Positions 17,692 through 28,216 are shown, counted from the stretch's first letter. The stretch: 64,000 bases of DNA from Pedobacter sp. (GCA_008015505.1 SSFR01000014.1:62001-126000), one strand, 5' to 3'. Notes: generated from the sequence alone by a model not told the origin. Made by a program: numbers and translations.

Positions 17692-18612
17692 ATGAATATT
17701 ATTTTTATGGGTACGCCCGATTTTGCAGTGATTTCGCTGGATGCACTGGTACAATCCGGACGACATACCATTGTGGGGGTTGTCACAGCCCCAGATAAAC
17801 CAGCTGGACGCGGACAAAAACTCAGTGAATCTGCAGTAAAAAAATATGCACTTCAAAAGGGTTTACCTATTTTCCAACCTACCAAACTAAAAGACCCTAG
17901 TTTTCTAGAACAACTAAAGTCCTTAAATGCTGACCTTCAAGTAGTCGTTGCTTTTCGCATGCTGCCCGAAGTAGTTTGGGCGATGCCTCCCAAAGGAACA
18001 ATCAATTTACATGCATCCCTGTTACCACAGTATCGAGGAGCCGCACCAATCAATTGGGCAATTATCAATGGTGAACGTGTGTCAGGGGTGAGCACCTTCT
18101 TACTAAAACAAGAGATTGATACAGGAGATATCCTCTTCAGCGAACAAGTTGGCATTCCCACTACTTATACTGCTGGAGACTTACACAATGAATTAATGCA
18201 AGTAGGTGCCCAACTTCTAGTAAAAACAGTACAAGCTATCGAAAACAATAACTATATCCCCACGCCGCAATCAGCCACACTATCCATAGATGAGCTTAAA
18301 CACGCTCCTAAAATTTTCAAGGAGGACTGCCTCATCGATTGGAACCAACCTGTACAAGTAGTTTATAACCACATCCGAGGACTGAGCCCCCATCCCACCG
18401 CATTCTCCTACTTTCAGGATAAAACATTAAAATTATTTCATGTCGATATCGATCCTGCACTTCCTCAAATTAAACCAGGTCAGTTTAATAGTGACGGAAA
18501 AACCTTTTTAAAATTTGCCTGTTTAGATGGGCTTATATCCGTCAAAGAGCTACAACTTGAAGGAAAAAAAAGAATGTTTATTGAAGAGTTTCTTCGAGGG
18601 ATAAGACTTTAA
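17692..18612 (+). CDS. fmt: Methionyl-tRNA formyltransferase
   Basis: Formylates initiator Met-tRNA with 10-formyl-THF. 306 residues, normal length. IIFMGTPDFAV is at the N-terminus. The folate-binding and catalytic block is INLHASLLPQYRGAAPINWAI at about 103-123, with the Asn/His pair and the SLLP loop, followed by EIDTGDIL with the catalytic Asp. The C-terminal domain starts near 205 (IDWNQPVQVVYNHIRGLSPHPTA). Its stop overlaps the convergent aminotransferase gene by 4 bp. The def gene is not adjacent. Confidence 0.96.
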   Translation: MNIIFMGTPDFAVISLDALVQSGRHTIVGVVTAPDKPAGRGQKLSESAVKKYALQKGLPIFQPTKLKDPSFLEQLKSLNADLQVVVAFRMLPEVVWAMPPKGTINLHASLLPQYRGAAPINWAIINGERVSGVSTFLLKQEIDTGDILFSEQVGIPTTYTAGDLHNELMQVGAQLLVKTVQAIENNNYIPTPQSATLSIDELKHAPKIFKEDCLIDWNQPVQVVYNHIRGLSPHPTAFSYFQDKTLKLFHVDIDPALPQIKPGQFNSDGKTFLKFACLDGLISVKELQLEGKKRMFIEEFLRGIRL

Positions 18613-19472
18613 TAGAACATTGTCGAAGATATCCTAGCCAAATGAAGTTTACCTATCAAAAATCGAGATACCTCATTGAAATATCGTTTTTCATTAAACC
18701 CCATTACCCATTGAATACCACTGATGGCATTAGTTAAAAAAACCTCTTCTGCCTCATTCAAAATTTCAGGGTTAATTTGTGCCTCGGTAATCTCGAGTCC
18801 ATTCTCTTTGCCCAAAGCCATGACTACCTGTCTCATAATTCCAGCAACACAACCCTCACTTAAAGCAGGTGTATAAACTTTGCCCTGATAAACCACAAAT
18901 AAATTACTACTGATTGCCTCACATAAAAAACCATTCTGATTCAAGATCAAGACATCATCTAACGAAAATTGCTTTTTAAAAATTCCAGCTAACACAAATA
19001 CCAATGCATTGCATGTTTTGATACTTGAAAGAATATTGATGGGCTTAGGCACCTCATCGAACACATCTATAATTAAACCACGTGACTGACCAGTATATAC
19101 CCAATCATTTGCTTTGCTTACCTCTAAGCAATAGCCTATGGTATTATTAACTGGACTATATAAGCCATCTGAATTCCGAAATATGGTCAACCTCGCTCGA
19201 GCATGAGGGCCTGTTCGATTTTTATAGACGAGCTCTTCTATTTTTTCATGAAGAAACTCAGAATTGATCTTGAGATGATCCTGTAGCTTCAATAAATCCA
19301 TGCCGCGACGGATTCTCTCCAGGTGTAAATCAGTAAATTTCAGCTCGCCCTGGCTCCAACGCATAGACTCAAAAAGACCATCCCCATATTTGAAACTTCG
19401 GTTCGAAATACCCATGACAAACTCATCTTTCGCATAAAACTCTCCATTAAAATTGATGAACTGCCTACTCAT
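18609..19472 (-). CDS. Class IV aminotransferase (PabC / branched-chain-like)
   Basis: PLP enzyme of fold type IV, 287 residues. Seen are FKYGDGLFESMRW near residue 27 (the FGDGxFET pattern), ARARLTIFR, the Schiff-base Lys in SSIKTCNALVF at about 151, LILNQNGFLCEAISSNLFVV (the E...NLF signature) and EGCVAGIMRQVV. The family covers aminodeoxychorismate lyase, branched-chain and D-amino acid aminotransferases. The short length and signature favour a PabC-like role in folate synthesis, but the substrate cannot be fixed. It overlaps the holA stop by 8 bp, so it is translationally coupled to it. Confidence 0.85.
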   Translation of the reverse strand: MSRQFINFNGEFYAKDEFVMGISNRSFKYGDGLFESMRWSQGELKFTDLHLERIRRGMDLLKLQDHLKINSEFLHEKIEELVYKNRTGPHARARLTIFRNSDGLYSPVNNTIGYCLEVSKANDWVYTGQSRGLIIDVFDEVPKPINILSSIKTCNALVFVLAGIFKKQFSLDDVLILNQNGFLCEAISSNLFVVYQGKVYTPALSEGCVAGIMRQVVMALGKENGLEITEAQINPEILNEAEEVFLTNAISGIQWVMGFNEKRYFNEVSRFLIGKLHLARISSTMFY

Positions 19473-20505
19473 GGTGTATGATCTTAAATACCAATTCCTT
19501 CAGCAATGCTGAATCCGTTACATTGCCTGTAGCTCCCACTCCTTTGGTCTTTAAGTCGGATTCCCTTAAATGCGAAATCACTCGAAAGATCTGATCTTTG
19601 CTATAGTTTTTACCCGCAAACTCATATTCCCTAACAAAGAAGGGATGTACACCCAACTCTTTAGCCAAGCTTTGTGGTGATTTATCAGTTAAATAGTGGT
19701 AACGAAGTATTTTAGTAAAATAGTTATTAAGTGTTCCCAAGAGCAAAACCATGGGATTTGATTTTGGATTTTTGGCAAAATAGTGAATGATCTGATTGGC
19801 TTTCAATACATCACGACGTGCCAAAGCAGTTTGAAGCTCGAACACATTATACGCTTTACTGATCCCAATGTTTGCCTGTACATCTTCCATCGTAATTTCC
19901 TGTGTTGAAGGAATGCTAAGCATTAGTTTATTGAGCTCATTAGCAATTTTCGACAAATCATTCCCCAAATACTCAGCCAATAGTGCCAATGCCTGTACCT
20001 GAATGCGATATTTCTTTTGCCCAACAAAGTCCTCTATCCAAGCCGCAACTTTATCTGGATAAATCGTGGCCGATTCAAACACCAGTCCATTTTTATCGAT
20101 AGCTTTATATATTCTCTTGCGTTTATCAAACTTTCCATATTTATAACAAAAGACCAGAATGGTACTACTCAATGGGTTTTCTACATAAGCGAGCAAGGGA
20201 TCATTCACGGCCTTCTTATCGTCTTCAGCTCCTTTAGCCCATTTGAGATCTTGAGCTTCTCTCACCAAAATCAGCTGATAATCACTCATCATCGGAAAAC
20301 GTTTGGCCGCATTTAAAATGCTCAACATATCCGTGTCCTTGCCATACAAGATGGTTTGATTGAATCCTTTTTCATTTTCGCTAAGCACTTGCTCTTCGAG
20401 CAAATTGCTTATTTGATCAATATAATAAGGTTCTTCGCCATGCAAGAGGTATACTGGCTTAAACTTGCGACACACAATGTCTTTGCATAGTGAACGTATG
20501 TCCAT
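19465..20505 (-). CDS. holA: DNA polymerase III subunit delta
   Basis: Clamp-loader wrench subunit that opens the beta clamp. 346 residues from the ATG at 20505 (MDIRSLCKDIV). A TTG four codons upstream would overlap lepA. The N-terminal AAA+-like domain begins PVYLLHGEEPYYIDQI, and the LSENEKGFNQTILYG and FPMMSDYQLILVREAQ blocks are typical. The helical lid and C-terminal collar (VFELQTALARRDVLKANQII, LLLGTLNNYFTKI) follow. It sits 4 bp after lepA and overlaps the aminotransferase gene. Confidence 0.93.
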   Translation of the reverse strand: MDIRSLCKDIVCRKFKPVYLLHGEEPYYIDQISNLLEEQVLSENEKGFNQTILYGKDTDMLSILNAAKRFPMMSDYQLILVREAQDLKWAKGAEDDKKAVNDPLLAYVENPLSSTILVFCYKYGKFDKRKRIYKAIDKNGLVFESATIYPDKVAAWIEDFVGQKKYRIQVQALALLAEYLGNDLSKIANELNKLMLSIPSTQEITMEDVQANIGISKAYNVFELQTALARRDVLKANQIIHYFAKNPKSNPMVLLLGTLNNYFTKILRYHYLTDKSPQSLAKELGVHPFFVREYEFAGKNYSKDQIFRVISHLRESDLKTKGVGATGNVTDSALLKELVFKIIHHE

Positions 20506-20509
20506 AATA

Positions 20510-22297
20510 CTAATCAAGCTTGAGTACAGCCATAAATGCCGATTGTGGAATTTCTACGTTTCCAACTTGGCGCATCCGTTTCTTCCCTTTTTTCTGCTTT
20601 TCTAAGAGTTTTCGTTTACGTGAAATATCTCCTCCATAACACTTAGCCGTCACATCTTTGCGGAGTGCTTTCACCGTTTCACGTGCAATGATCTTTGCAC
20701 CAATAGAGGCTTGGATAATAATTTCAAATTGTTGACGAGGTAATAATTCTTTCAGTTTTTCGCAGATTTTTTTACCAAACTCATAGGAATTACTCCGATG
20801 AATAAGTGACGATAGGGCATCTACAGGCTCTCCGTTCAGGCGAATATCTAAACGAACCAAATCTGATTTACGATAACCTATCTGATGATAATCAAAAGAA
20901 GCGTAACCTTTTGAGATTGTTTTCAAACGATCGTAAAAATCGAATACAATCTCACCCATTGGCATCTCGAAAACTAGCTCAACACGATCTGAGGTCAGAT
21001 AGGACTGATTTATGATCATTCCCCTTTTCTGAATACAGAGAGACATCACTGGTCCAACAAATTCTGATTTGGTAATAATATTAGCCTTAATATAAGGTTC
21101 TTCCACAAAATCCAGCTTACTTGGGTCGGGCAAATCAGACGGGTTATTTACCGCAATTTCTTCACCCTTAGAAGTAAAGGCTTTGTAGGACACATTGGGA
21201 ACCGTTGTGATAACGGTCATGTCAAACTCACGCTCTAAACGCTCCTGGATAATTTCCATGTGAAGCATCCCAAGAAAGCCACAACGAAATCCAAACCCCA
21301 AAGCTGCAGATGATTCCGGTTCGAAAACGATGGAAGCGTCGTTTAGCTGCAGTTTATGCATACTTTCACGCAACTCCTCATAATCTTCAGTATCTACTGG
21401 GTAAATACCTGCAAATACCATCGGTTTTACCTCTTCAAAACCCTGAATGGCCTCCTGACTAGGGCGATCTTTATGCGTAATAGTATCTCCTACTTTAACT
21501 TCACGCGCCTCCTTGATTCCTGAGATAATATACCCCACATCGCCCGTCTTGATCACATCTTTTGGTTTTTGAGTGAGCTTGAGCGTACCAACTTCTTCAG
21601 CAATGTATTCTTTGCCCGTTGCTACAAACTTCACTTGATCACCTTTGCGAATTTCTCCATTTACAACTTTGAAATAAGCAACAATTCCTCTGAAAGAATT
21701 AAACACCGAATCAAAAATAAGCGCTTGTAGCTCCCCTTCTGGATTTCCAACAGGGGATGGAATACGATCGACAATTGCTCTCAAAATATCATCTACCCCC
21801 ATACCAGTCTTTCCCGAAGCGGGAATAATTTCATCTCGCTTACAACCGATTAGTTCCACGATCTGATCCTTTACTTCTTCAGGCATCGCCCCAGGAAGAT
21901 CCATTTTATTGAGAATAGGAATAATTTCTAGGTCATGTTCAAGCGCCAGATACAAATTAGAAATAGTCTGCGCCTGAATTCCTTGTGAGGCATCCACAAT
22001 GAGCAAAGCCCCTTCACAGGCAGCAATAGACCGTGAAACCTCGTACGAAAAGTCGACGTGGCCTGGTGTATCAATCAGATTTAAAATATATTTTCTCCCA
22101 TCCAACTCATAATCCATTTGAATGGCATGGCTTTTTATCGTGATTCCTCGCTCACGTTCCAAGTCCATATCGTCTAATAGCTGAGCCTGTGCTTCACGCG
22201 CAGTGATAGTATGGGTATATTCTAATAATCGATCGGCCAGCGTACTCTTTCCGTGATCAATATGGGCTATAATGCAAAAGTTACGTATCTGCTTCAT
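20510..22297 (-). CDS. lepA: Elongation factor 4 (LepA)
   Basis: Ribosome-associated GTPase. 595 residues from the ATG at 22297 ([19 protein letters not shown]), the family's usual N-terminus; a GTG ten codons upstream is less likely. G1 is [10 protein letters not shown]3 is [12 protein letters not shown] and G4 is NKMDLPGA. Domain II follows, then the EF-G-like domain with [22 protein letters not shown]. The LepA-specific C-terminal domain ends in [24 protein letters not shown], so nothing is truncated. First gene of lepA-holA-aminotransferase, divergent from the his operon. Confidence 0.97.
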   Translation of the reverse strand: MKQIRNFCIIAHIDHGKSTLADRLLEYTHTITAREAQAQLLDDMDLERERGITIKSHAIQMDYELDGRKYILNLIDTPGHVDFSYEVSRSIAACEGALLIVDASQGIQAQTISNLYLALEHDLEIIPILNKMDLPGAMPEEVKDQIVELIGCKRDEIIPASGKTGMGVDDILRAIVDRIPSPVGNPEGELQALIFDSVFNSFRGIVAYFKVVNGEIRKGDQVKFVATGKEYIAEEVGTLKLTQKPKDVIKTGDVGYIISGIKEAREVKVGDTITHKDRPSQEAIQGFEEVKPMVFAGIYPVDTEDYEELRESMHKLQLNDASIVFEPESSAALGFGFRCGFLGMLHMEIIQERLEREFDMTVITTVPNVSYKAFTSKGEEIAVNNPSDLPDPSKLDFVEEPYIKANIITKSEFVGPVMSLCIQKRGMIINQSYLTSDRVELVFEMPMGEIVFDFYDRLKTISKGYASFDYHQIGYRKSDLVRLDIRLNGEPVDALSSLIHRSNSYEFGKKICEKLKELLPRQQFEIIIQASIGAKIIARETVKALRKDVTAKCYGGDISRKRKLLEKQKKGKKRMRQVGNVEIPQSAFMAVLKLD

Positions 22298-22501
22298 GTG
22301 ATCGGCAAAGATAAGGTTTTCAAACACTCTGCCCTGCAGGTCAACGCGTCTTCTAGCGCATTTTTAGACATTCTAGGTCCTTTTTAGTACATTTGAAATT
22401 TAACCCTGCATTTAACTCATTTTAAATGCAAGATCAATTGACTCATTGATACCGCTGACCCATATATCACGAGATCAGCATTGGCACAATACAAACCAGA
22501 A
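22298..22501. other. Divergent lepA / his intergenic region
   Basis: Two hundred bases between oppositely transcribed genes must hold both promoters. I looked for a His-rich leader peptide or attenuator ahead of hisB and saw neither. No clean TTTG/TAnnTTTG pair was found. Confidence 0.4.
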
Positions 22502-23596
22502 ATGAAGAAGGTTCTTTTTATCGATCGGGATGGGACCATTATTGTTGAACCTGTACCAGACCAGCAAGTAGATAGCTTGGAAAAGCTTGAGTTTTTGCCC
22601 TATGCCATTTCATCTCTAAAAAGACTACAGGATTTTGGTTATGAATTGGTCATGGTGAGCAATCAAGATGGGCGTGGTACAGACAGTTTCCCTGAGGAAG
22701 ACTTTCAAAAGCCTCAGCAAAAAATGCTAACGATCCTAAAAAATGAGGGAATTCATTTCACTGAAATCTTCATTGACAATTCTTTTCCACACGAAAACAG
22801 TCCCAATAGAAAGCCAAATACAGGTTTATTAACACCCTATTTGATATCGAATTTAATTAACCTCCAACATTCGTATACCATAGGCGATCGAGACACGGAC
22901 GTACAATTGGCAAAGAATTTAGGCTGTAAATCCATTCGTTACGCCCTAAAAAAAGACACTAAAGCCACATTTACAAGTGCACATTGGCCAACTATTGTTG
23001 AACACTTAACAAACCAGCAAGACCGGCTTGTTGAGCTGGAACGAAACACAAATGAAACCAAAATTCAACTCAGGCTAAACCTCGATGGGAATGGAAAGCA
23101 CCAAATAGATACTGGATTAAAGTTTTATGATCATATGTTAGATCAATTGGCTAAACATTCCGGTATTGACCTATCATTAACAGTAAAAGGAGACTTAGAA
23201 ATTGATGAACACCATACCATTGAAGATAGTGCGATTACTCTAGGAAAAGCATTCAAGCAAGCCCTTGGAGACAAACGAGGTATTGAACGCTATGGCTTCT
23301 TACTTCCCATGGATGAAGCCCTGGTCCAATGTGCGATTGATTTTTCGGATCGGGCTTATTTCATTTTCGAAGGGAAGTTTGACCGTGAATATGTAGGCGA
23401 TTTTCCAACAGAATTATTGGAACACTGGATGAAATCTTTCTCAGAACATGCGGGAATGAACCTTCATCTGAAGATTTTGGATGGAACAAACACCCATCAC
23501 AAGGTGGAAGCCAGCTTCAAAGCACTCGCAAAAAGTATCAAACAAGCGATCCAGATTACAGGAGCAGTATTACCAAGCACAAAGGGCATTTTATGA
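22502..23596 (+). CDS. hisB: Bifunctional histidinol-phosphatase / imidazoleglycerol-phosphate dehydratase HisB
   Basis: Catalyses steps 7 and 9 of histidine synthesis. 364 residues from the ATG at 22502; a TTG seven codons upstream is the alternative. The N-terminal HAD phosphatase domain has FIDRDGTII (nucleophile Asp), MVSNQDGRG and TIGDRDTDVQLAKNLGC. The IGPD domain from about 175 has DTGLKFYDHMLDQLAKHSGIDL, DEHHTIEDSAITLGKA and HHKVEASFKALAKSIKQAI, the Mn-binding histidine signatures. First gene of the local his cluster; its stop overlaps the hisH start. Confidence 0.95.
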   Translation: MKKVLFIDRDGTIIVEPVPDQQVDSLEKLEFLPYAISSLKRLQDFGYELVMVSNQDGRGTDSFPEEDFQKPQQKMLTILKNEGIHFTEIFIDNSFPHENSPNRKPNTGLLTPYLISNLINLQHSYTIGDRDTDVQLAKNLGCKSIRYALKKDTKATFTSAHWPTIVEHLTNQQDRLVELERNTNETKIQLRLNLDGNGKHQIDTGLKFYDHMLDQLAKHSGIDLSLTVKGDLEIDEHHTIEDSAITLGKAFKQALGDKRGIERYGFLLPMDEALVQCAIDFSDRAYFIFEGKFDREYVGDFPTELLEHWMKSFSEHAGMNLHLKILDGTNTHHKVEASFKALAKSIKQAIQITGAVLPSTKGIL

Positions 23597-24180
23597 TTGG
23601 CATTATTTATTACGGAGCAGGCAATATTTTCTCACTAAGCGCGGCCCTAGAGCGATTGAAGCTTCGCTATGGCATCATCAATCAAGATGTTGACTTTGAT
23701 CAATATGATCGCTACATTATTCCGGGTGTAGGACATGCCAGCCCAGCAATGGCTAAACTGACAAACACTGGACTTATTCCTATGATTCAAGCCACTCAAA
23801 AACCTGTCTTGGGTATTTGCCTGGGCATGCAATTATTAACTAATTTTTCAGAAGAGGGAAATACGCTGCTTACTGGGATTATTCCACTAAAAACACAACA
23901 TTTTGATCCAGCTTTAACAAATAAAATCCCTCACATGGGTTGGAATAAAGTGGCTATTGAAAAAAGGCACTACCTATTGGATCAAATTAAGGACGAGGAA
24001 TACTTTTACTTTGTACATTCCTACTTTGTAGAATTTAGTTCTAATTTTACGACCGCCTCGACTGAATATGGGATTAAATTTTCTAGCATCATTCAAAAAA
24101 ACAACTTCTGTGGGGTGCAATTTCACCCCGAAAAGTCAGGCCAGGCAGGGGAACAATTATTAATCAATTTCGCGAAATAA
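23593..24180 (+). CDS. hisH: Imidazole glycerol phosphate synthase subunit HisH
   Basis: Glutaminase subunit feeding ammonia to HisF. 195 residues with a class I amidotransferase triad: Cys in LGICLGMQLL at about 77, and His and Glu in GVQFHPEKSG at about 176-178. VPGVGHASPAM-like IIPGVGHASPAM and PHMGWNKV fit the family. Its ATG overlaps the hisB stop as ATGA, so it is translationally coupled. The gene is 13 bp before hisA. Confidence 0.95.
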   Translation: MIGIIYYGAGNIFSLSAALERLKLRYGIINQDVDFDQYDRYIIPGVGHASPAMAKLTNTGLIPMIQATQKPVLGICLGMQLLTNFSEEGNTLLTGIIPLKTQHFDPALTNKIPHMGWNKVAIEKRHYLLDQIKDEEYFYFVHSYFVEFSSNFTTASTEYGIKFSSIIQKNNFCGVQFHPEKSGQAGEQLLINFAK

Positions 24181-24193
24181 AGCATTTAATACG

Positions 24194-24943
24194 ATGTACA
24201 TCATACCAGCTATTGATATTCTAAATGGGAAAGTAGTTCGCTTACGTAAAGGTAACTATGAACAAGCCACATTTTACGACGTGAGTCTTGAAGAAATGAT
24301 AGAAAAGTACCAACACAAAGGCACCGAGTTCATTCATATTATTGACCTCAATGGGGCCAAGGGCGACTTTAGCAATCAAAAATTTGTATTTGACATCATT
24401 CGAAAAACAGATATGAAGGTACAGTATGGTGGTGGTGTTCGTAGCATTGATAAGGTTAAAGAGCTTATCGATTCAGGCATTCACCGTGTCATCGTAGGCA
24501 CCCAAGCCATCACTGATGCCGATTTTCTTCCCAATCTAAGCAAAGAGATTTGTGGTAAGGATAAATGCTCTGACCAAGTCGTCATTGCCATTGATGTATT
24601 AAATGAAGTAATTAAATATTCGGGATGGATGGAGAGTTCAACAATTAAATTAAAAGATTATATCAATAACTGTCTTTCTCTGGGATTTTTCCGATTTTTA
24701 TGCACCGATATTGATAAAGATGGCAAGCTAGGCGGTGCAGGCGTAAATCTTTACAAAAAACTCTTAAATCACTCTCCTTTTATTAAGCTAATTGCCTCTG
24801 GGGGTATCAGTTCCATGGCTGATATTGAAGCTTTACAAAAAATAAAAGTAGAATCCTGTGTGGTTGGAAAAGCCATCTACGAAGAGCGCATTGCCATTGA
24901 GCAAATCAAAGACTGGAATTTGAAAGCGTTAATTAGTTTTTAA
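24194..24943 (+). CDS. hisA: ProFAR isomerase HisA
   Basis: Isomerises the N'-formimino-ribonucleotide intermediate. A TIM barrel of 249 residues. [15 protein letters not shown] carries the first catalytic Asp. VQYGGGVRS and the VIVGTQAI phosphate loop follow. The second catalytic Asp is in [14 protein letters not shown], and the last phosphate-binding strands are [12 protein letters not shown] and VVGKAIYE. It directly abuts hisF with no spacer. Confidence 0.95.
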   Translation: MYIIPAIDILNGKVVRLRKGNYEQATFYDVSLEEMIEKYQHKGTEFIHIIDLNGAKGDFSNQKFVFDIIRKTDMKVQYGGGVRSIDKVKELIDSGIHRVIVGTQAITDADFLPNLSKEICGKDKCSDQVVIAIDVLNEVIKYSGWMESSTIKLKDYINNCLSLGFFRFLCTDIDKDGKLGGAGVNLYKKLLNHSPFIKLIASGGISSMADIEALQKIKVESCVVGKAIYEERIAIEQIKDWNLKALISF

Positions 24944-25696
24944 ATGTTAGCTAAGCGAATTATTCCGTGTCTGGATGTCAAAGATGGTCGTACTGTCAAA
25001 GGAGTCAACTTTGTGTCTTTACAAGATGCTGGCGACCCGGTTGAGTTAGCATGGGAATACTCCAGACAAGGTGCTGATGAACTCGTTTTTCTGGATATTA
25101 CCGCCACTCACGAGCACCGAAAGACCATTATTGAGCTTGTCAAATCCGTAGCCAGACAAATTAATATTCCCTTTACCATTGGTGGTGGAATTCATTCAAT
25201 TGCTGATGCCGACCTACTTTTAAATGCTGGTGCAGATAAAATATCAATTAATTCAGCTGCAGTTAAAAGCCCAGTGCTGATCGAACAACTTGCTTCTGCA
25301 TTCGGAAAGCAATTTGTTGTAGTTGCCATCGACACCAAACAAGTAAACAACCTCAACCTAGTCCACCTAAGCGGGGGACAAATTGCTACTGAAGTCCAAA
25401 CAGAAGATTGGATCAAAGAAGCCGAAGCACGTGGTGCAGGTGAAATCCTGCTCACATCGATGGATCATGACGGAACCAAAACGGGATTTGATTGCGCCCT
25501 ACTTAAAAAAGTAAATAATAGTATCTCGATTCCCCTAATTGCTTCTGGAGGTGCTGGAAATGAGCAACATTTCATTGATGTTTTTCAACAAAGCAATGTG
25601 GCTGCAGCACTAGCAGCATCAGTATTTCACTATGGAACAATCGCTATACCCCAACTGAAAAACAAATTACGAGCACATCAGATCGAAGTGAGATAG
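24944..25696 (+). CDS. hisF: Imidazole glycerol phosphate synthase subunit HisF
   Basis: Cyclase subunit that makes IGP and AICAR with ammonia from HisH. 250-residue TIM barrel with [19 protein letters not shown] (catalytic Asp11), [31 protein letters not shown] (slightly diverged from VAIDA), [16 protein letters not shown] (catalytic Asp130 equivalent) and [13 protein letters not shown]. Its ATG follows the hisA stop directly. Confidence 0.96.
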   Translation: MLAKRIIPCLDVKDGRTVKGVNFVSLQDAGDPVELAWEYSRQGADELVFLDITATHEHRKTIIELVKSVARQINIPFTIGGGIHSIADADLLLNAGADKISINSAAVKSPVLIEQLASAFGKQFVVVAIDTKQVNNLNLVHLSGGQIATEVQTEDWIKEAEARGAGEILLTSMDHDGTKTGFDCALLKKVNNSISIPLIASGGAGNEQHFIDVFQQSNVAAALAASVFHYGTIAIPQLKNKLRAHQIEVR

Positions 25697-25753
25697 GAGT
25701 ATTCCTCGTTGTCTTCTCTTTCCCAAAAAAGGTTCTTATTAAATTGCAGAGAA

Positions 25754-26350
25754 ATGGAAATAAATTTCAAAAAAGGTGATGGATTAGTTCCTGTGATCAT
25801 TCAGGATGAACAAACACTCGAAGTACTCATGCTCGGCTATATGAATGAAGAAGCCTATAAACAAACTTGTTCTAGCAAGCAGATTACTTTCTTTTCACGT
25901 TCCAAAAATCGTCTATGGACTAAGGGCGAACAAAGTGGTCATTATTTAATTGTAAACTCCATCCATGTCGACTGTGATCAGGATACCCTGCTCATTCTAG
26001 CAAAATCTAAGGGGCCAACCTGCCATACAGGTATAAGAAGCTGTTTCAACACACGATATAACCATAATTTCATCTTCAAATTGGAACAGATTATTGAAGA
26101 TCGTTATACCAATCCCGAAACGAACTCTTATGTGAATCATTTACGAAAAAAAGGGCTTAACAAAATTGCTCAGAAGGTTGGGGAGGAAGGCGTAGAAACA
26201 GTTATAGCCGCTTTAAATGAAACTCCAAAAGATTTCATTAATGAGGCTTCTGATCTTCTTTTTCATCTGTTGGTACTACTTAAAGAAAAAAATGTCGACC
26301 TGAAGACCATAGCAAAAAATTTAGAAGAAAGACATCATGAGCCGGCCTAG
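25754..26350 (+). CDS. hisIE: Bifunctional phosphoribosyl-AMP cyclohydrolase / phosphoribosyl-ATP pyrophosphatase HisIE
   Basis: Steps 2 and 3 of histidine synthesis. 198 residues from the ATG at 25754; an in-frame TTG at 25709 is disfavoured. The HisI half has FFSRSKNRLWTKGEQSGHYL, VDCDQDTLLILAKSKGPTCHTG with metal-binding Asp and Cys, and SCF. The HisE half from about 105 has NHLRKKGLNKIAQKVGEEGVETVIAAL and EASDLLFHLLVLL, with the acidic metal ligands. Last gene of the local operon. Confidence 0.95.
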   Translation: MEINFKKGDGLVPVIIQDEQTLEVLMLGYMNEEAYKQTCSSKQITFFSRSKNRLWTKGEQSGHYLIVNSIHVDCDQDTLLILAKSKGPTCHTGIRSCFNTRYNHNFIFKLEQIIEDRYTNPETNSYVNHLRKKGLNKIAQKVGEEGVETVIAALNETPKDFINEASDLLFHLLVLLKEKNVDLKTIAKNLEERHHEPA

Positions 26351-26459
26351 ATTTTTTTAAACAAACTTTAGACCCGCTCATAAATTATCAATCATTTACC
26401 TGCATAAAGTGTCTATTCCAGATTTGCTACTCCATCGTTACGTTCAAACACCTGCTTCC

Positions 26460-27395
26460 ATGATTCAGATACAGCCTATTGCTACCCTATTAGGTCATCA
26501 AAATCCAATTTATACCGCAGTATGTTCACAAAAATCAGGTATACTTTTTACTGCGGGCCATGATCGGGGCGTAGTAGAATGGAGTATACCGAAACAAGCC
26601 TTCATTAAAATACTTTTTCCTGTTCAGTCATCTGTATATGCCTTGCATGCACCCGTTTCAGCTCCTATTCTCATCGCTGGCCAACGCAACGGACAAATTA
26701 GCGTCTTTGATTTTGAGCAACAATGTATTACAGCTAACTGGCAACATCATCAGTTAGCAATTTTTGATATTCAATCCGTTGCTTCTAAAAACGAGTGGAT
26801 CGCCTGTTCAGCAGATGGGACCGCCTCCGTATGGGACTTTCAGACAACCGATACAAAATCTGGCTCTTATCCATTGCTTCAACAATTTGGTATTTCAACA
26901 GAAGGCATCCGAACCATGGCTATTGATCCAAGTGAAAATAAAATTGCTTTTGGGGGCAAAGATCAGCTCATTCGCATTTATAATTTATCAGACTATCATC
27001 TTTTAGAGGTGCTCAATGGGCATACCCTACCCATATCTTCATTACAGTTCTCTCCAGATGGGAAATATCTACTATCAGGTAGTCGAGATGCTACCCTAAA
27101 AATTTGGGATACTGCCGATTTTTCGCTCAAAAAGAGTATCAATGCTCATCTTTTCGCCCTTTATAGTATTGCTTTTCATCCACAGAAGCCTTATTTCGCA
27201 ACTGCTAGTCGAGATAAAAGCATCAAAATATGGGATAGTGTCGATTTTAATTTAAAAAAAGTAATCAGTATAAATAAAGGATATGCAGGTCATCACTTAT
27301 CCATCAATAAGCTAACTTGGGATCCAATCACCTCAAACCTAATTTCTGTAAGTGATGATCGATCTGTGATCATTTGGGATATTCAATTGGATTAG
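26460..27395 (+). CDS. WD40-repeat protein
   Basis: A cytosolic beta-propeller of about 311 residues from the ATG at 26460; a GTG start at 26409 is possible. Six to seven WD40 repeats are visible, best in the second half: ISSLQFSPDGKYLLSGSRDATLKIWDT, YSIAFHPQKPYFATASRDKSIKIWDS and LTWDPITSNLISVSDDRSVIIWDI-like blades, each ending in WD or an equivalent. No enzymatic domain is attached. The family acts as a protein-binding scaffold; the partner is unknown. It follows hisIE by about 110 bp and is probably separate. Confidence 0.85.
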   Translation: MIQIQPIATLLGHQNPIYTAVCSQKSGILFTAGHDRGVVEWSIPKQAFIKILFPVQSSVYALHAPVSAPILIAGQRNGQISVFDFEQQCITANWQHHQLAIFDIQSVASKNEWIACSADGTASVWDFQTTDTKSGSYPLLQQFGISTEGIRTMAIDPSENKIAFGGKDQLIRIYNLSDYHLLEVLNGHTLPISSLQFSPDGKYLLSGSRDATLKIWDTADFSLKKSINAHLFALYSIAFHPQKPYFATASRDKSIKIWDSVDFNLKKVISINKGYAGHHLSINKLTWDPITSNLISVSDDRSVIIWDIQLD

Positions 27396-27427
27396 TAGGT
27401 TTTACTTTACCAAGCTCAAAATCAACC

Positions 27428-28216
27428 TCAATTGATGATTCTTTTTATGATGCGTAACTTATGCGTATAACGCTGCAAATCTTCACTAAATATTCCCTGA
27501 TTATCGATTGGATCTATCTTTACGCTACCAGAAGCATGTATAATCTGATGATTATTAACCATTATACCCACATGGATAATTCGCCCTTGTTCATTGTCAA
27601 AAAATGCAAGATCACCTGCCCTAGCTTCCGCTAAAAAATCAACCAGTGCACCCTGCTCCGCTTGAAGATATGTATCTCGTTTTAGCCAAATTCCAAATTG
27701 CTTGAAAACGAGTTGTGAAAATCCAGAACAATCTACCCCAAAAGGCGAACGACCTCCCCACAAATAAGGAGTATTCAGATAAAACTGAGCTGCAGTCACA
27801 AGAGCTAACCCATCTTCGGGAGGAACCGCCCAGATCACTGGCGACTGTACCTCATAAGAAATCCCATTGATTCCAAACTGCCCACTCACTAAATCAGGTA
27901 TACTACTCCCAGGAACCAAGTACAAAATCTGATTCGTATGAAGATTGACCACAGGATGTTTTACCGATAGCCCTAAAACCCATTTAGTATTCACAAATTG
28001 ATCCCGTGTAACGGGATCAATTTCAACGAACTGTTTTTGATCAATCCAACCTTCATAATCGTCAAAAAATGTCCGAACATAAGCCCAATGACTTTCTGTA
28101 TCCAAAACTTCCAAACAATCTCCAAAAAGCAATTGAGAAACCATTTCACTTCCATGAGTTGGTTTAGCTCTCAAAGGAACAAGCGATAAATTTATTAGCC
28201 CAAGTACTTGATTCAT
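27428..28216 (-). CDS. NlpC/P60 family cysteine endopeptidase with SH3-like N-terminus
   Basis: Peptidoglycan-stem cleaving enzyme (gamma-D-Glu-diamino acid endopeptidase type). 262 residues. The N-terminal SH3b-like module (about 1-130) has LLFGDCLEVLD and VRTFFDDYEGWID. The catalytic domain has the Cys in FGVDCSGFSQLVFKQFG at about 168, DLAFFDNEQGRIIHVGIMV with the His, and IIHASGSVKID. No signal peptide is seen, so the enzyme may be cytosolic and act in muropeptide recycling, as YkfC-like enzymes do. Confidence 0.9.
   Translation of the reverse strand: MNQVLGLINLSLVPLRAKPTHGSEMVSQLLFGDCLEVLDTESHWAYVRTFFDDYEGWIDQKQFVEIDPVTRDQFVNTKWVLGLSVKHPVVNLHTNQILYLVPGSSIPDLVSGQFGINGISYEVQSPVIWAVPPEDGLALVTAAQFYLNTPYLWGGRSPFGVDCSGFSQLVFKQFGIWLKRDTYLQAEQGALVDFLAEARAGDLAFFDNEQGRIIHVGIMVNNHQIIHASGSVKIDPIDNQGIFSEDLQRYTHKLRIIKRIIN

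Noticed and set aside
22298..22501. Histidine attenuator or leader peptide upstream of hisB
   Set aside because: No run of His codons and no alternative hairpin set was found.
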